Positions 55,791-64,000 of a stretch of 64,000 nucleotides of DNA are shown one piece after another; within the stretch, counting starts at the first letter, position 1, and each line of letters opens with the position of its first letter. The position numbers were made by a program, and so were the translations under genes. The notes under the pieces are model-generated. The model saw only the letters and a list, made by a program, of their open reading frames with translations. It had not been told where the DNA came from and searched no databases. The DNA comes from an uncultured SAR116 cluster alpha proteobacterium (GTDB lineage: Bacteria > Pseudomonadota > Alphaproteobacteria > Puniceispirillales > Puniceispirillaceae), in NCBI GenBank assembly GCA_902596655.1, contig CACJUX010000001.1, positions 1 through 64,000 on the forward strand, read 5' to 3'.

Positions 55791-56744
55791 TTAGCGTTGA
55801 ACTTTAATTTTATCAACTGTTGAAAAGTAAGCTCCCCCAGCAATAACTTGCTCCAGACCACTTTCCAATTCAATAAACGGTTTCCAACCCAATGACGCAA
55901 GCCTCTGCGAGTTACTTCTGTAATGTTTATCGTTGTATGGAAGGTCTTCCACAGACCTTTTTTTATTTTTTTTCCTATTTTTTGTTCAACTATTCCAACT
56001 ACCAGGTTGACTGAATATTCTGCGAGAGCACCAACGTTATAAATCTTATTTTTATCCATAGCCCAATTTTGCAAAATTATATCAACAGCACTATTTAACT
56101 CGTACAAGTAAAGGAAGTGTCGTTTTAATTCGCCAGTGCCGTGGATTGAAAATTCCAACTCATGGTCTTGAAAATAAAATAAACGGGGGATGAGCATTTC
56201 TATAAACTGACGGGAGCCAAATATATTGTTTGATCTTATATTTTTAGTATTAAGGCGGTAACAAGTCATATAGGTTTGGACAAGCATACCCGCCGTTTCT
56301 TTTGATGAGGAATAGGGATTTGTAGGCGCTAATCTGGATAATTCAGTACTTTCTTCGATAGAAAAGTCTCCGTAAACTTCGTCTGTTCTTATATGCAAAA
56401 ATCGAATATCTTTTTATATTGTTTTTCGACAGTTCTCTAGAAAGTAGTGAAGATCTTATCGCTATTTCTCGTGAATTCGACAGAGTTTAAGAAAGAGTTG
56501 TCTGCGTGACTTTCGGCGGCAGAGTTGAGAACAGTTAAACAATCTTTCACGAATTTAGTTGTTCTAAATTTAAATCTTTCATGTTGGCGGTCATTAAGTG
56601 CAGTTCTGTCAGATTTTCATCATAAAAGCCTGTACCTCTAGCACTAGTAATTTTGTCTAGCAAAGCGCATTCTTTACCGCAGTCCAAGAAATTTTCGGCA
56701 AAATATTTTACGATAAAGCCTAACATTCCAGTGATGATATACAA
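55791..56744 (-). pseudogene. Decayed dTDP-glucose 4,6-dehydratase-like gene (rmlB family)
   Basis: Pieces of an RmlB-type SDR lie in family order in different frames. N-terminus: MYIITGMLGFIVKYFAENFL with GxxGFIG already spoiled, and LLDKITSA. Middle: SAAESHADNSFLNSVEF. Then LHIRTDEVYGDFS, YSSSKETAGMLVQTY, SNNIFGSRQF and EFSIHGTGELKRHFLYLYE. C-terminus, after a shift in a poly-A run at about 55957-55975: SVEDLPYNDKHYRSNSQRLA, SLGWKPFIELESGLEQVI and a TAA at 55791. At least two frameshifts and an in-frame TAG (about 56438) break it. The substrate could be dTDP-glucose or a UDP/GDP analogue. Confidence 0.8.
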
Positions 56745-56748
56745 TTCC

Positions 56749-57450
56749 TTACGCGCCTACCAAATCCTGATATGAGATTTTTGAGTCATCTAAATAGATA
56801 AGATCAGTCTTGATCGGCATTTTTAATTTTATATCCCTATTTTCATTATAAGATTCATGATCAATTTTATGGTGCATTTTAATTATATTCGCTATCTCTC
56901 TCGCAGAAATATTGTATTTATTTGCAAGATTATAGTCACCCTCGAAACATGCGCCTTGGTTAATCAGCCACTTTTTGATTTTTTGATTAGTAAGAAAATT
57001 AAATTTTGACTTTGCCGAAATGTCGAAATTGATTTCGCGGCGAATCAAGTTTTTCAGCAGGATTTGTTGAAAACGACTTTGATAGTAACGAGATCGATCA
57101 ATTATATTGGGCAGCCTTAAAATAGACACGTGAGAACAGTATTCACGTGCCAAAAACTCAATTCGTTTCTTGTTTTGTACATATGTTCTTATACTTTTAT
57201 CGGTGTCGATTTCTAGCGTCCTTAATGACGAAACATATAACACGTGCTTCGCAACCTTAAGTTTTTCAAATAAATTTTTTTCGTATTTGAAATTAGCGGG
57301 AGTTGTTTTATCTGTTGGACTAAATGCACTAATGGATACGTACCTCTGGTCTAATTGCTCATCGTCAAAATTTTCATCGTGGCCAAAGCATTGCCAACCT
57401 GCGTCGCTAAATATTTTTGCCACAACATTGTTTTTCCCAATGTGTATCAT
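56749..57450 (-). CDS. Divergent SDR-type (epimerase/reductase-like) protein
   Basis: About 233 residues. It has SDR-like elements: IHIGKNNVVAKIFSDAGWQC at the N-terminus in place of GxxGxxG, HVLYVSSLRTLE (strand 5 with Ser-Ser), then a Y-x3-K-like YVQNKKRIEFLA, ILRLPNIID, and a late CFEGDYNLANKYNISAREIA resembling the C-terminal part of dTDP-4-keto-sugar epimerase/reductases. The glycine-rich nucleotide motif is not standard, so the protein may be inactive or use a different substrate. The ATG at 57450 is preferred to a TTG at 57507. It lies 4 bp before the broken rmlB and could be the partner reductase of a lost rhamnose-like pathway. Confidence 0.55.
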   Translation of the reverse strand: MIHIGKNNVVAKIFSDAGWQCFGHDENFDDEQLDQRYVSISAFSPTDKTTPANFKYEKNLFEKLKVAKHVLYVSSLRTLEIDTDKSIRTYVQNKKRIEFLAREYCSHVSILRLPNIIDRSRYYQSRFQQILLKNLIRREINFDISAKSKFNFLTNQKIKKWLINQGACFEGDYNLANKYNISAREIANIIKMHHKIDHESYNENRDIKLKMPIKTDLIYLDDSKISYQDLVGA

Positions 57451-57522
57451 GAGTGTTTTCAGCCTGAGCCTTTGATTGTCAGAAAATAGATAAGATGTTG
57501 ACAACACCGAAAGTAAATAATT

Positions 57523-58668
57523 TCACGCTACAACAGTTTTGACCACCTCAACAATCCGTTTGGCGGCCTTGCCATCTCCAAAAGGAATTTCCCAGTCGTT
57601 ATTAAAGCCCGCTAATATTTTTTCAGTAGCAGTGACTATGCCATCGACTGTGGTGCCTGCCAGGACATTCGCACCTATATCAAGTGTCTCTGTCCATTCA
57701 GTGTTTTCTCGCAATGTAACACAGGGTATTTTTTGGATACATGCCTCTTGTTGCACTCCACCAGAGTCAGTAAAGATCATTTTAGAACTCGCCACAACGT
57801 GCAGGAAATCTAAATAACCAAGACCTTGGCGGATTGGAATTCCTAGATCTTTTTCAACCCATGACCTAAGTCCAAACTCATTTATTCTCTTTATAGTACG
57901 GGGATGCGAAAGAAAAATCACCTCACAATTCAAGCTTTGTGCAGCCATCGCAACACCCTCGAGGGTTGATTTGAGGATATTCGGGAAATCTACATTTTCT
58001 TCTCTATGGGTTGTGAGAACACAAAAGCAATTTTCATTTAGGCTCCATTCTTCTAGGATTTTCGACTTATCTTGCGAAATTAGTCGATGTTGGTTTGTCG
58101 CATCTACGATTGGGTTACCAGTTATGTGGATTGTCCCTTGAACGGATTCTTTTTTTAATAGTTCAGCACCTTTTTCGTTAGTTGTGAAAAGGTGATCAGA
58201 AATGTGATCAATCATTCGCCTATTGTGCTCTTCAGGCATTCTCCAATCGTAAGACCTTTCTCCCGCTTCAACGTGACCAACTTGAATTCTAAGTTTTCTT
58301 GCTGCTAAAGCCGAGGCGAGGTGAGTGTTTGCATCGCCACCAACAAGAATTAATTTTGGTCTCTCCAATAACAATATTTCTTCCACACCAGACAACATCG
58401 CTGCTGTCTGCTTTCCATGTGTGGTATAGGTTTTCACATTATTTAGTTTATAATCCGGCTTCGGTAATTTTAAGTCGACAAAAAATTGGCTATCCATATT
58501 GGGTGAGTAATGTTGACCTGTATGTATGAGAATAAATTCAACATTTTTCTCAGCCATTTCTTTAATGACTGGGGCAAACATGATGATACCGGGCCGCGTT
58601 CCAACAACAATCGCTACTTTGTTCTGCAGTTGGGACTTATCTAAAAATTTAGCTTCGTTTGGCATCAT
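57523..58668 (-). CDS. UDP-GlcNAc-type 2-epimerase (WbpI/WlbD-like)
   Basis: A 381-residue non-hydrolysing 2-epimerase: AIVVGTRPGIIMFAPVIKEM, HTGQHYSPNMDSQFFVDLKL, VGGDANTHLASALAARKL, VGHVEAGERSYDWRMPEEHN, VLTTHREENVD and FTDSGGVQQEACIQKIPCVTLRENTEW. The HYSxxMxxxFFxxLxLPxPD segment is typical of the group acting on diacetamido-glucuronic acid (WbpI, WlbD) as well as WecB. It overlaps the aminotransferase by 4 bp. Together with the next three genes it suggests synthesis of a UDP-2,3-diacetamido sugar, perhaps the mannuronic acid form. Confidence 0.85.
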   Translation of the reverse strand: MMPNEAKFLDKSQLQNKVAIVVGTRPGIIMFAPVIKEMAEKNVEFILIHTGQHYSPNMDSQFFVDLKLPKPDYKLNNVKTYTTHGKQTAAMLSGVEEILLLERPKLILVGGDANTHLASALAARKLRIQVGHVEAGERSYDWRMPEEHNRRMIDHISDHLFTTNEKGAELLKKESVQGTIHITGNPIVDATNQHRLISQDKSKILEEWSLNENCFCVLTTHREENVDFPNILKSTLEGVAMAAQSLNCEVIFLSHPRTIKRINEFGLRSWVEKDLGIPIRQGLGYLDFLHVVASSKMIFTDSGGVQQEACIQKIPCVTLRENTEWTETLDIGANVLAGTTVDGIVTATEKILAGFNNDWEIPFGDGKAAKRIVEVVKTVVA

Positions 58669-59777
58669 TGTTTACGCTTTACGCGTTCATGAATTCTGAA
58701 CACCGAATCAATAATATGCGAGGCATCTTTTTGTGAAATCCCGTGGTGAATTGGAAGGGCTAATATGTTTTGGGAAATCCACTCCGTGATAGGGAGGCTA
58801 GTGATTCCATATTTTTCTTGATACACCGGCTGCTGGTGGAGGCCTCTTGGGTAATGAATGCCCGTTAAGACACCACTTTCGTGTAGCATAGAAGCAAGAG
58901 TATCTCGATCACAACCAAATAAATTTTCGTCAATTGCAACGCAATACAAGTGATAAGCATGCTCCACGTTTGACGATTTTTTTTGAGGCGTTAACCCCTC
59001 TAATTTCTCAAAAGCTTGGTTGTAAATCTCCGCATTTCTTCTTCGAACTTCGAGCATGCAATCCAGCCTTTTTAACTGTTCTCTTCCAATTGCAGCCTCA
59101 ACATCAGTCATCCTAGCGTTGAGACCAATACTTGTATGGTAATATTTTCCAGTTTGTCCATGACTTCTGAAGTCTCGCATTTTTTCAAAATCATGCTCTA
59201 ACCCGCAACACGTCATCCCTCCTTCTCCAACAAACATGTTCTTTGATGGATAGAATGAATAACAAACAAAATCTCCAAAAGATCCTATATCTTTTCCCTT
59301 ATATCTTGCCCCATGTGCTTGTGCGGCATCCCAAACGATTTTAAGTTTGTGTAACTTTGCAAAAGCGATGACCTCGTCAACATCACAAGCGTTTCCAAAA
59401 AGATGAACAGGGCCGATAGCCTTTGTCTTGGCCGTAATTTTTTTTTCAGCATCTTTAAGACACATCAAAAAACTCTGTGGGTTGATATCACAAAAAATTG
59501 GTGTTCCTCCAGATAAAGACACCATGCTCGCAGTCGCGATAAACGAAAAAGAAGGTATTAAAACCTCATCTCCTTTTTCCAAGAATGTTGAGTATGCGAG
59601 TTGAAGCGCAGCAGTTCCACTTGAGTTAGTTAAGGCAAATTTACTTCCAACTTTTTGTGAAAATTCGTGTTCAAATGCCTCACATTCTTTCCCTTGGCGA
59701 AGCCCTCCAGAGCGCAGAACTTCTGTCGCTGCTGCAATTTCCTTATCACTCAATTTGATTTCTGCCATCTGGATCAT
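58665..59777 (-). CDS. DegT/DnrJ/EryC1 aminotransferase (WbpE-like)
   Basis: A 370-residue PLP enzyme: IKLSDKEIAAATEVLRSGGL, ALTNSSGTAALQLAYSTF, VLIPSFSFIATASMVSLSGG, IVWDAAQAHGARYKGKDIGS and CYSFYPSKNMFVGEGGMTCC with the PLP Lys, then SIGLNARMTDVEAAIGREQL. Transfers an amino group to a keto-sugar nucleotide. In the WbpA-B-E-D-I scheme it would aminate the 3-keto intermediate made by the Gfo/Idh partner. ATG with TAGGTG. Overlaps the epimerase (ATGA type); 10 bp from the Gfo/Idh gene. Confidence 0.87.
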   Translation of the reverse strand: MIQMAEIKLSDKEIAAATEVLRSGGLRQGKECEAFEHEFSQKVGSKFALTNSSGTAALQLAYSTFLEKGDEVLIPSFSFIATASMVSLSGGTPIFCDINPQSFLMCLKDAEKKITAKTKAIGPVHLFGNACDVDEVIAFAKLHKLKIVWDAAQAHGARYKGKDIGSFGDFVCYSFYPSKNMFVGEGGMTCCGLEHDFEKMRDFRSHGQTGKYYHTSIGLNARMTDVEAAIGREQLKRLDCMLEVRRRNAEIYNQAFEKLEGLTPQKKSSNVEHAYHLYCVAIDENLFGCDRDTLASMLHESGVLTGIHYPRGLHQQPVYQEKYGITSLPITEWISQNILALPIHHGISQKDASHIIDSVFRIHERVKRKQ

Positions 59778-59787
59778 TTTTCTACAC

Positions 59788-60795
59788 CTATTTTAATTTT
59801 TGAATAAGGTCCACCAAGTTAAGCGCTTCAAAGATCGAACAACCAAAAACAGGGTCATTGCCAAGAATGAGTTGGATAAATTCGGCCATCTGAGCGTCGA
59901 ATAATTTTTCATTTGATACCTCTAGGGTTGTCTTACCAATTTCAAAACTATCAGTTGGCTTGTTGCAAAAAATCCAAGACGGCAAATCGTCCTGTATAGA
60001 CCCCATTAAGGTACCGTTATCTCCTTGGACTTCTAAATACTGCGTAAAGGCTGGTGTCAAAAGATCTGCTTGACAAAAAAGGGTTAACCCTCTTTTTGTG
60101 CACAGCCGAGTTAAAATGTAGTCCTCCGCATCGACCGATTCTGGGTTACCATTAATAACTCTTGTTGGCCTGATTAAGTCCTTGTATAGCAGCTCAATAT
60201 CAATAATTTCTCCAAAAAGCCATTGTGAAAGGTCGATCATATGGACAAGCATTTCGTTTATAGCACCACCGCCAAGGTCTTTTCTGTGCTTCCAAACTGC
60301 ATGCGATCCTCGTCCACCAATTCTAAAGTGAGCAAAACTAATCTTGCCCAAAGTTTCACAGGTCAAGTTAACCTCTGATCCCTGGAGTATTTTTTTGAAC
60401 CGCTGGAAAACAGGCGAAAATCTATAAATGTAGCCAACTAGTCCGAGTGGCTCATGCAGTTTTGCAATGTCTCGAATTACTTTGGCTTCTTCTAAAGTCT
60501 CGCAAATTGGCTTTTCAACAAAAAAATATTTATTATGTTGAATCGCCGACACGACTAAGCTTGTATGGCTGGGTGTTGGAGTGCAGATATCCACAGCAAT
60601 AATTGATGGATCTTCAAAAATCTTTGAGGCCGAGCTAATAAACTCCAGTCCCGTCTGACTGCTAAACAGTTGGCCAACTTGCTTGTTATTATCGTGTAAA
60701 ACTAACTCGAAATCTTTAAATTTTCTCAGGCTCTCTATGTGTTTAAAAGCCTGTTTGCCGCAACCAATTATTGCAATTTTTTTATTTTTTGACAT
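59788..60795 (-). CDS. Gfo/Idh/MocA family oxidoreductase, copy 2
   Basis: About 335 residues: KIAIIGCGKQAFKHIESLRK at the N-terminus, DICTPTPSHTSLVVSAI, KYFFVEKPICETLEEAKVI (EKP motif) and GGGAINEMLVHMIDLSQWLFG in the catalytic domain. It would form the 3-keto sugar nucleotide in a WbpB/WlbA-like role, judged from its neighbours; its sequence is not obviously of the WlbA type, so this is inference. I use the ATG at 60795, 22 bp after the acetyltransferase stop; a longer form from 60882 would overlap that gene and has no ribosome site. Confidence 0.82.
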   Translation of the reverse strand: MSKNKKIAIIGCGKQAFKHIESLRKFKDFELVLHDNNKQVGQLFSSQTGLEFISSASKIFEDPSIIAVDICTPTPSHTSLVVSAIQHNKYFFVEKPICETLEEAKVIRDIAKLHEPLGLVGYIYRFSPVFQRFKKILQGSEVNLTCETLGKISFAHFRIGGRGSHAVWKHRKDLGGGAINEMLVHMIDLSQWLFGEIIDIELLYKDLIRPTRVINGNPESVDAEDYILTRLCTKRGLTLFCQADLLTPAFTQYLEVQGDNGTLMGSIQDDLPSWIFCNKPTDSFEIGKTTLEVSNEKLFDAQMAEFIQLILGNDPVFGCSIFEALNLVDLIQKLK

Positions 60796-60817
60796 GTCAG
60801 CCTGTCTAATAATTAGC

Positions 60818-61432
60818 TCAGAGGTATGGTTGCCAAGAGATCGCTCGATTTTCTTCGCAAAGTTTGCTGGGAAGCGGCTCACATTTTGCAGGGTTTCCTT
60901 TCGCCAGGGAGTCTGCTGGAACGCTGCGAGTAACTACTGCGCCAGCTGCAATAAAAGATCCGTGACCAATCTCGACGCCAGGACAGATAGTCACCCCCGC
61001 GCCAATAGTAACACCATCTCTAACTGTCGGACCATCAGCGACATACCTACTCCTATCTTTTAGGGGATATTTATCGTTGGTCATTACAACATTAGGTCCA
61101 ATAAAGACCTTACTGCCAATTTTCACGTGCGTAGGGATGTAACAGTTAGATTCAATTTTTACAAAATCTCCAACCTGAATGTTCCCATCCAAAACTGATC
61201 CAGTGCCAACCACAACGTGGTTTCCGATCAACGTGTGCTCTCTAATCACAACGTTATGCCCACACTGAAAATATGAGCCAAGTTCTACATCTGCATAAAT
61301 CACGGATCCGCTGCGAATAACCGAATTCGACCCTAATAGCGAAGGCTTACAATGGTCTCGATACTTTAATCCAAGCACAACATTTATCTGTATCTGACAA
61401 CTGTCTTGAATTTTTGCAAAGTATTCGACCAT
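60818..61432 (-). CDS. Hexapeptide-repeat (left-handed beta-helix) acyltransferase, WbpD/WlbB-like
   Basis: A 204-residue LbH-fold acyltransferase with many I/V-G-x4 hexapeptides: VIRSGSVIYADVELGSYFQC, VVIREHTLIGNHVVVGTGSV, VKIGSKVFIGPNVVMTND, VTIGAGVTICPGVEIGHGSF and FIAAGAVVTRSVPADSLAKG NPAK. The GPNVVMTNDKYP segment is like the loop of WbpD/WlbB, which acetylate the 3-amino group of a UDP-sugar with acetyl-CoA. It heads the tight set acetyltransferase, Gfo/Idh, aminotransferase, epimerase. Confidence 0.85.
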   Translation of the reverse strand: MVEYFAKIQDSCQIQINVVLGLKYRDHCKPSLLGSNSVIRSGSVIYADVELGSYFQCGHNVVIREHTLIGNHVVVGTGSVLDGNIQVGDFVKIESNCYIPTHVKIGSKVFIGPNVVMTNDKYPLKDRSRYVADGPTVRDGVTIGAGVTICPGVEIGHGSFIAAGAVVTRSVPADSLAKGNPAKCEPLPSKLCEENRAISWQPYL

Positions 61433-61475
61433 TTTATTAGCGCTTCATATTTACTGTACATTTGGAGGAAAAAGA

Positions 61476-62528
61476 TTACGTATTGTTCGCTTTCATAAGG
61501 CCAAATTTTTGAAGATAAAGCCTCAGTTCCTGCTTGCTCATTGGTTTTTCGATCGATGAATTGTATTCAAAAAATTCCTCAGGCAACGGATTCCCCAACC
61601 CATTGTAATCAATTTTTTCATACAGGCTTTGAAAAGCTGGCAACACAGCAAAAAAGTTTTTTGTTTCAACAGTTCTTCGGGTTTCCTCATGACTTAGAAG
61701 TTCTTCGTACAATTTTTCTCCAGCTAAAGCTCCAATCTGTTCGATTTCAATGTCTTTCGCGTCAAAGTTATACTTAGGGGCTAAATCCTCGACCATTACT
61801 TCTGCTAAATCGATGATTTTTATCACTGGCATCTTTGTAACAAAAACTTCACCACCTCTCGCTAAGGACAATGTTTGGATTACCAGAGAGACGGCGTCCT
61901 CTAAGGTCATTATGAATCTTGTCATTAAACTATCGGTAACCGTCAGAGGGCCACCGTTAGCGATTTGATTTTGAAAAACAGGGATTACCGAGCCACTAGA
62001 CCCAAGAACATTTCCAAATCGAGTTGAAAAAAATATTGGGTCACCGTCTCTCCTGTGGGCGTTGCTCGCAGTCATCAAACGCTCACACATTAGCTTTGAT
62101 GTTCCCATCACGTTTGTAGGATTAACAGCCTTATCAGTTGACGTCAGCAATACCTTTGACACGCCGTTAGCTAAAGCGGCGTCAATGACATGTTGAGTTC
62201 CCATTATATTTGTTTGGATAGCTTCCGAAGGATCGTTTTCACAAACAAACACATGTTTTAATGCTCCAGCGTGAAGAACGATATCAATTCCTTGCATCGT
62301 ACGACAAATCTTTGAAAAGTCTCTAAGGTCAGCGAGGAAAATATGTACATTAGGTTGTTTTGAGTACTCCACTCCAAGAAAAAAAACCTCAGCTTCATTA
62401 TGGTCGATACCGATGACTTTTTTTGGTGATTGCAGATTGACTTGCTTGAGGAGTTCTTTACCAACGGTGCCACAAACACCAGTGATTAGAACGTTTTGGC
62501 CTTGAAAAGCACTTTTTTCAATTATCAT
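61476..62528 (-). CDS. UDP-GlcNAc 4,6-dehydratase-like (short CapD/PseB/LegB type)
   Basis: A 350-residue soluble SDR: NVLITGVCGTVGKELLKQV, IGIDHNEAEVFFLGVE, DIVLHAGALKHVFVCENDP, KVLLTSTDKAVNPTNVMGTS K (catalytic S-x-D-K and M-x3-K), STRFGNVLGSSGSVIPVFQN and RFIMTLEDAVSLVI. Enzymes of this type dehydrate UDP- (or GDP-) GlcNAc to the 4-keto-6-deoxy form, with or without C5 inversion, as the first step of pseudaminic/legionaminic acid or of FucNAc/QuiNAc-type sugars. It could feed either nonulosonic acid set or the adjoining diacetamido set. It is clearly a different protein from the large membrane form at 13891. Confidence 0.85.
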   Translation of the reverse strand: MIIEKSAFQGQNVLITGVCGTVGKELLKQVNLQSPKKVIGIDHNEAEVFFLGVEYSKQPNVHIFLADLRDFSKICRTMQGIDIVLHAGALKHVFVCENDPSEAIQTNIMGTQHVIDAALANGVSKVLLTSTDKAVNPTNVMGTSKLMCERLMTASNAHRRDGDPIFFSTRFGNVLGSSGSVIPVFQNQIANGGPLTVTDSLMTRFIMTLEDAVSLVIQTLSLARGGEVFVTKMPVIKIIDLAEVMVEDLAPKYNFDAKDIEIEQIGALAGEKLYEELLSHEETRRTVETKNFFAVLPAFQSLYEKIDYNGLGNPLPEEFFEYNSSIEKPMSKQELRLYLQKFGLMKANNT

Positions 62529-62658
62529 GATTTTTTCCGTTGAGGGCGCTTTGTAAAAACTTTAACCGTCTAGTGATTTAAATATTGTCTCATCATTTGA
62601 TCGCCCTATTACTTAGACATTAAGCTTCAGAGCAACGCGACGACACGGTAACCCAGCC

Positions 62659-63816
62659 TCATGATGTTTTCCATTGAACGCGTGGTAAAGCTCGCTTCCT
62701 CGAAATTTCGTCTTTTTTAACCACCACTTTGGACATGATCTCACAGATCACATCACTGTCCATCAGCTTCGGCACCAAACCAAGATCGGATAATCCAGTG
62801 TGCTTTGCGTTATAATAATGATTTTCTTGTTCCACTCTCGGGTTTGGGATATTTTGCATTTCCACGGGAATATTTAATAGTTCACAAGCACGCCTTACTT
62901 TCATCGCCAATTGGTTAACAGAAAATTGTTCTGTAAATTGGTTGTAAATTAAGAGTTCTCCATTTTTTGGTGGATTTGACGCAGCCAGAGCGATGCACTT
63001 CATTGTATCTTCGATATTCAGATACCCTCTAGTTTGCCCCCCCGCACCGAAAACTGTAAGTGGTATACCAGCGACCGCTTGACATATAAATCGATTAACA
63101 ACAGTGCCAAAAATATCATCATAATGGAAATTGGGGAGGAGCCTATCGTCTGCACGAGACTCGTCGGTGAAAATGCCATATACCGGGCCTTGCATAAGAT
63201 CTGTAACTCTCAAATTGTAATGTCTAGCATAGAACCAAAGGAGATCTGTGTCTAGAATTTTAGTAGTATGGTAAAGAGATGACGCTTGCCTAGGGTATAG
63301 AAATTTCTGCGTTCTACCGTTATGCTCGATGTCAATCCACCCCTCCTCAATGTCAATGTTGGGAGTGCCATACTCCCCCATCGTCCCGAGTTTTATGATG
63401 TGGGTATTCGGAGAATATTTAACAATGGACCAGATTAAATTAAAAGTTGAATTAAGATTATTATTAAATGTGGTTGTTGCTTCTGAACGCCCCATCATCG
63501 AATACGGCGCAGAAGGTTGCTCAGCAAAGTGAACGACTGCATCTGGTTGAAGTCGTTCGATTAATGGATCCATGAAGTTAGCATCAGCGCAATCGCCTTC
63601 GTTGACCTCAATATTGAAATTAAAAAGCGACTGAAATATTTCTGAACGCTCTTTCAGCCTTGGCCCCTCAATCAATGCAGTGGAGTCAGTATCCGCGACT
63701 ATTTTTCGCTTTAAATAATTGTCAACTACAGTAACGCGATAGTTCTCACAGGCAAACTTCATTGCCATAGGCCAACCCAAGTAACCGTCAGCACCTAAAA
63801 TTATTACATTTTTCAT
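62659..63816 (-). CDS. sqdB: UDP-sulfoquinovose synthase (SqdB-like)
   Basis: A 385-residue SDR that joins sulfite to UDP-glucose to give UDP-sulfoquinovose. Diagnostic SqdB segments: VIILGADGYLGWPMAMKFA, VDNYLKRK, VHFAEQPSAPYSMM, IIKLGTMGEYGTPNIDIEEG, SSLYHTTKILDTDLLWFYAR with the catalytic Tyr and Lys, QGPVYG, DDIFGTVVNRFICQAVAGIP, GAGGQTRGYLNIEDT, YNQFTEQFSVNQLA and NPRVEQENHYYNAKHT. The Thr-Met-Gly-Glu-Tyr region with the sulfite/sugar-binding residues is intact. Sulfoquinovosyl lipid genes (sqdC/D/X) are not in view; the product may enter the glycan. ATG preceded by GAGAG. Confidence 0.92.
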   Translation of the reverse strand: MKNVIILGADGYLGWPMAMKFACENYRVTVVDNYLKRKIVADTDSTALIEGPRLKERSEIFQSLFNFNIEVNEGDCADANFMDPLIERLQPDAVVHFAEQPSAPYSMMGRSEATTTFNNNLNSTFNLIWSIVKYSPNTHIIKLGTMGEYGTPNIDIEEGWIDIEHNGRTQKFLYPRQASSLYHTTKILDTDLLWFYARHYNLRVTDLMQGPVYGIFTDESRADDRLLPNFHYDDIFGTVVNRFICQAVAGIPLTVFGAGGQTRGYLNIEDTMKCIALAASNPPKNGELLIYNQFTEQFSVNQLAMKVRRACELLNIPVEMQNIPNPRVEQENHYYNAKHTGLSDLGLVPKLMDSDVICEIMSKVVVKKDEISRKRALPRVQWKTS

Positions 63817-64000
63817 GAGCTCTCTCGCAATCGTTTTTGTTTGATAGCTTAGTAGTGGGTACTGAGCGATAAGATAAAAAAACAGCTAGCGTTTTTCGCC
63901 TCTCATTTAATTGTTTGGCATTCTTTGTTTCCGCGCCCCTGCGCAAAGACTAATGGCTACGGCGCTCCAAAGAAATATATTGTTCATCTGCCCAAAAAAA
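63817..64000. other. Right-edge AT-rich sequence upstream of sqdB
   Basis: The last 184 bp. No gene-like frame; likely holds the promoter for the long leftward operon that starts with sqdB. Confidence 0.4.

Overview
The window looks like chromosomal DNA of an alphaproteobacterium, probably marine. The evidence is a set of ordinary alphaproteobacterial genes at the left end: Der, a BamB-like lipoprotein, a YfgM-like TPR protein, DUF2794 and DUF3126 proteins, a fused CysN/CysC, and a urease/urea-transport remnant. A SAR116-like lineage is possible but is only a guess. No species can be named from the sequence.

Left part (1-10906). Bases 1-700 hold the 5' part of ureD (running off the left edge), a truncated and frameshifted 3' end of the urea-transporter ATPase gene urtE, and a degenerate tRNA-Val copy. 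Next come cysNC and cysD (sulfate activation), then an intact tRNA-Val(GAC). The cys pair is therefore bracketed by a tRNA-Val and a tRNA-Val remnant in direct orientation, which looks like an old insertion or rearrangement that also cut the urt operon. From 4.1 to 10.9 kb the genes are ordinary housekeeping: N-formylglutamate amidohydrolase, der-bamB-TPR operon, DUF2794, a small Cys-pair protein, DUF3126, a LysE/ArgO exporter and a PnuC-like membrane protein.

Right part (about 10.9-64 kb). Base composition turns clearly AT-rich and nearly every gene belongs to surface-glycan synthesis. The sub-modules are: wecB-wecC (UDP-ManNAc and its uronic acid); a CapD/FlaA1-type dehydratase, initiating sugar transferase and DegT aminotransferase; glycosyltransferases and methyltransferases; a 1091-residue carbamoyltransferase/Rossmann/NodB-like fusion; two AsnB-type amidotransferases; a Wzy-like polymerase or ligase and a Wzx-like flippase; a first nonulosonic (sialic-type) acid set neuC-neuB-neuA; a phosphonate set; a second neuB(cupin)-neuA set linked to a deacetylase, a formyltransferase-like protein and an FAD oxidoreductase; a diacetamido-sugar set (acetyltransferase, Gfo/Idh oxidoreductase, aminotransferase, 2-epimerase); a decayed rmlB; a UDP-GlcNAc 4,6-dehydratase-like gene; and an sqdB-like UDP-sulfoquinovose synthase.

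The most striking system is the phosphonate set at 30130-34583. PEP mutase, phosphonopyruvate decarboxylase, a fusion of a TagD-type (HxGH) cytidylyltransferase with a 2-aminoethylphosphonate transaminase, and a CDP-alcohol phosphotransferase lie in tight order. Together they predict synthesis of CMP-2-aminoethylphosphonate and its transfer to a glycan or lipid. The genes lie between the polymerase and the glycosyltransferase/neuABC block, so a phosphonate-decorated, acidic, possibly carbamoylated and sulfoquinovose-containing polysaccharide is the simplest overall inference. No Wza/Wzb/Wzc export genes and no sulfotransferase are visible in the window.
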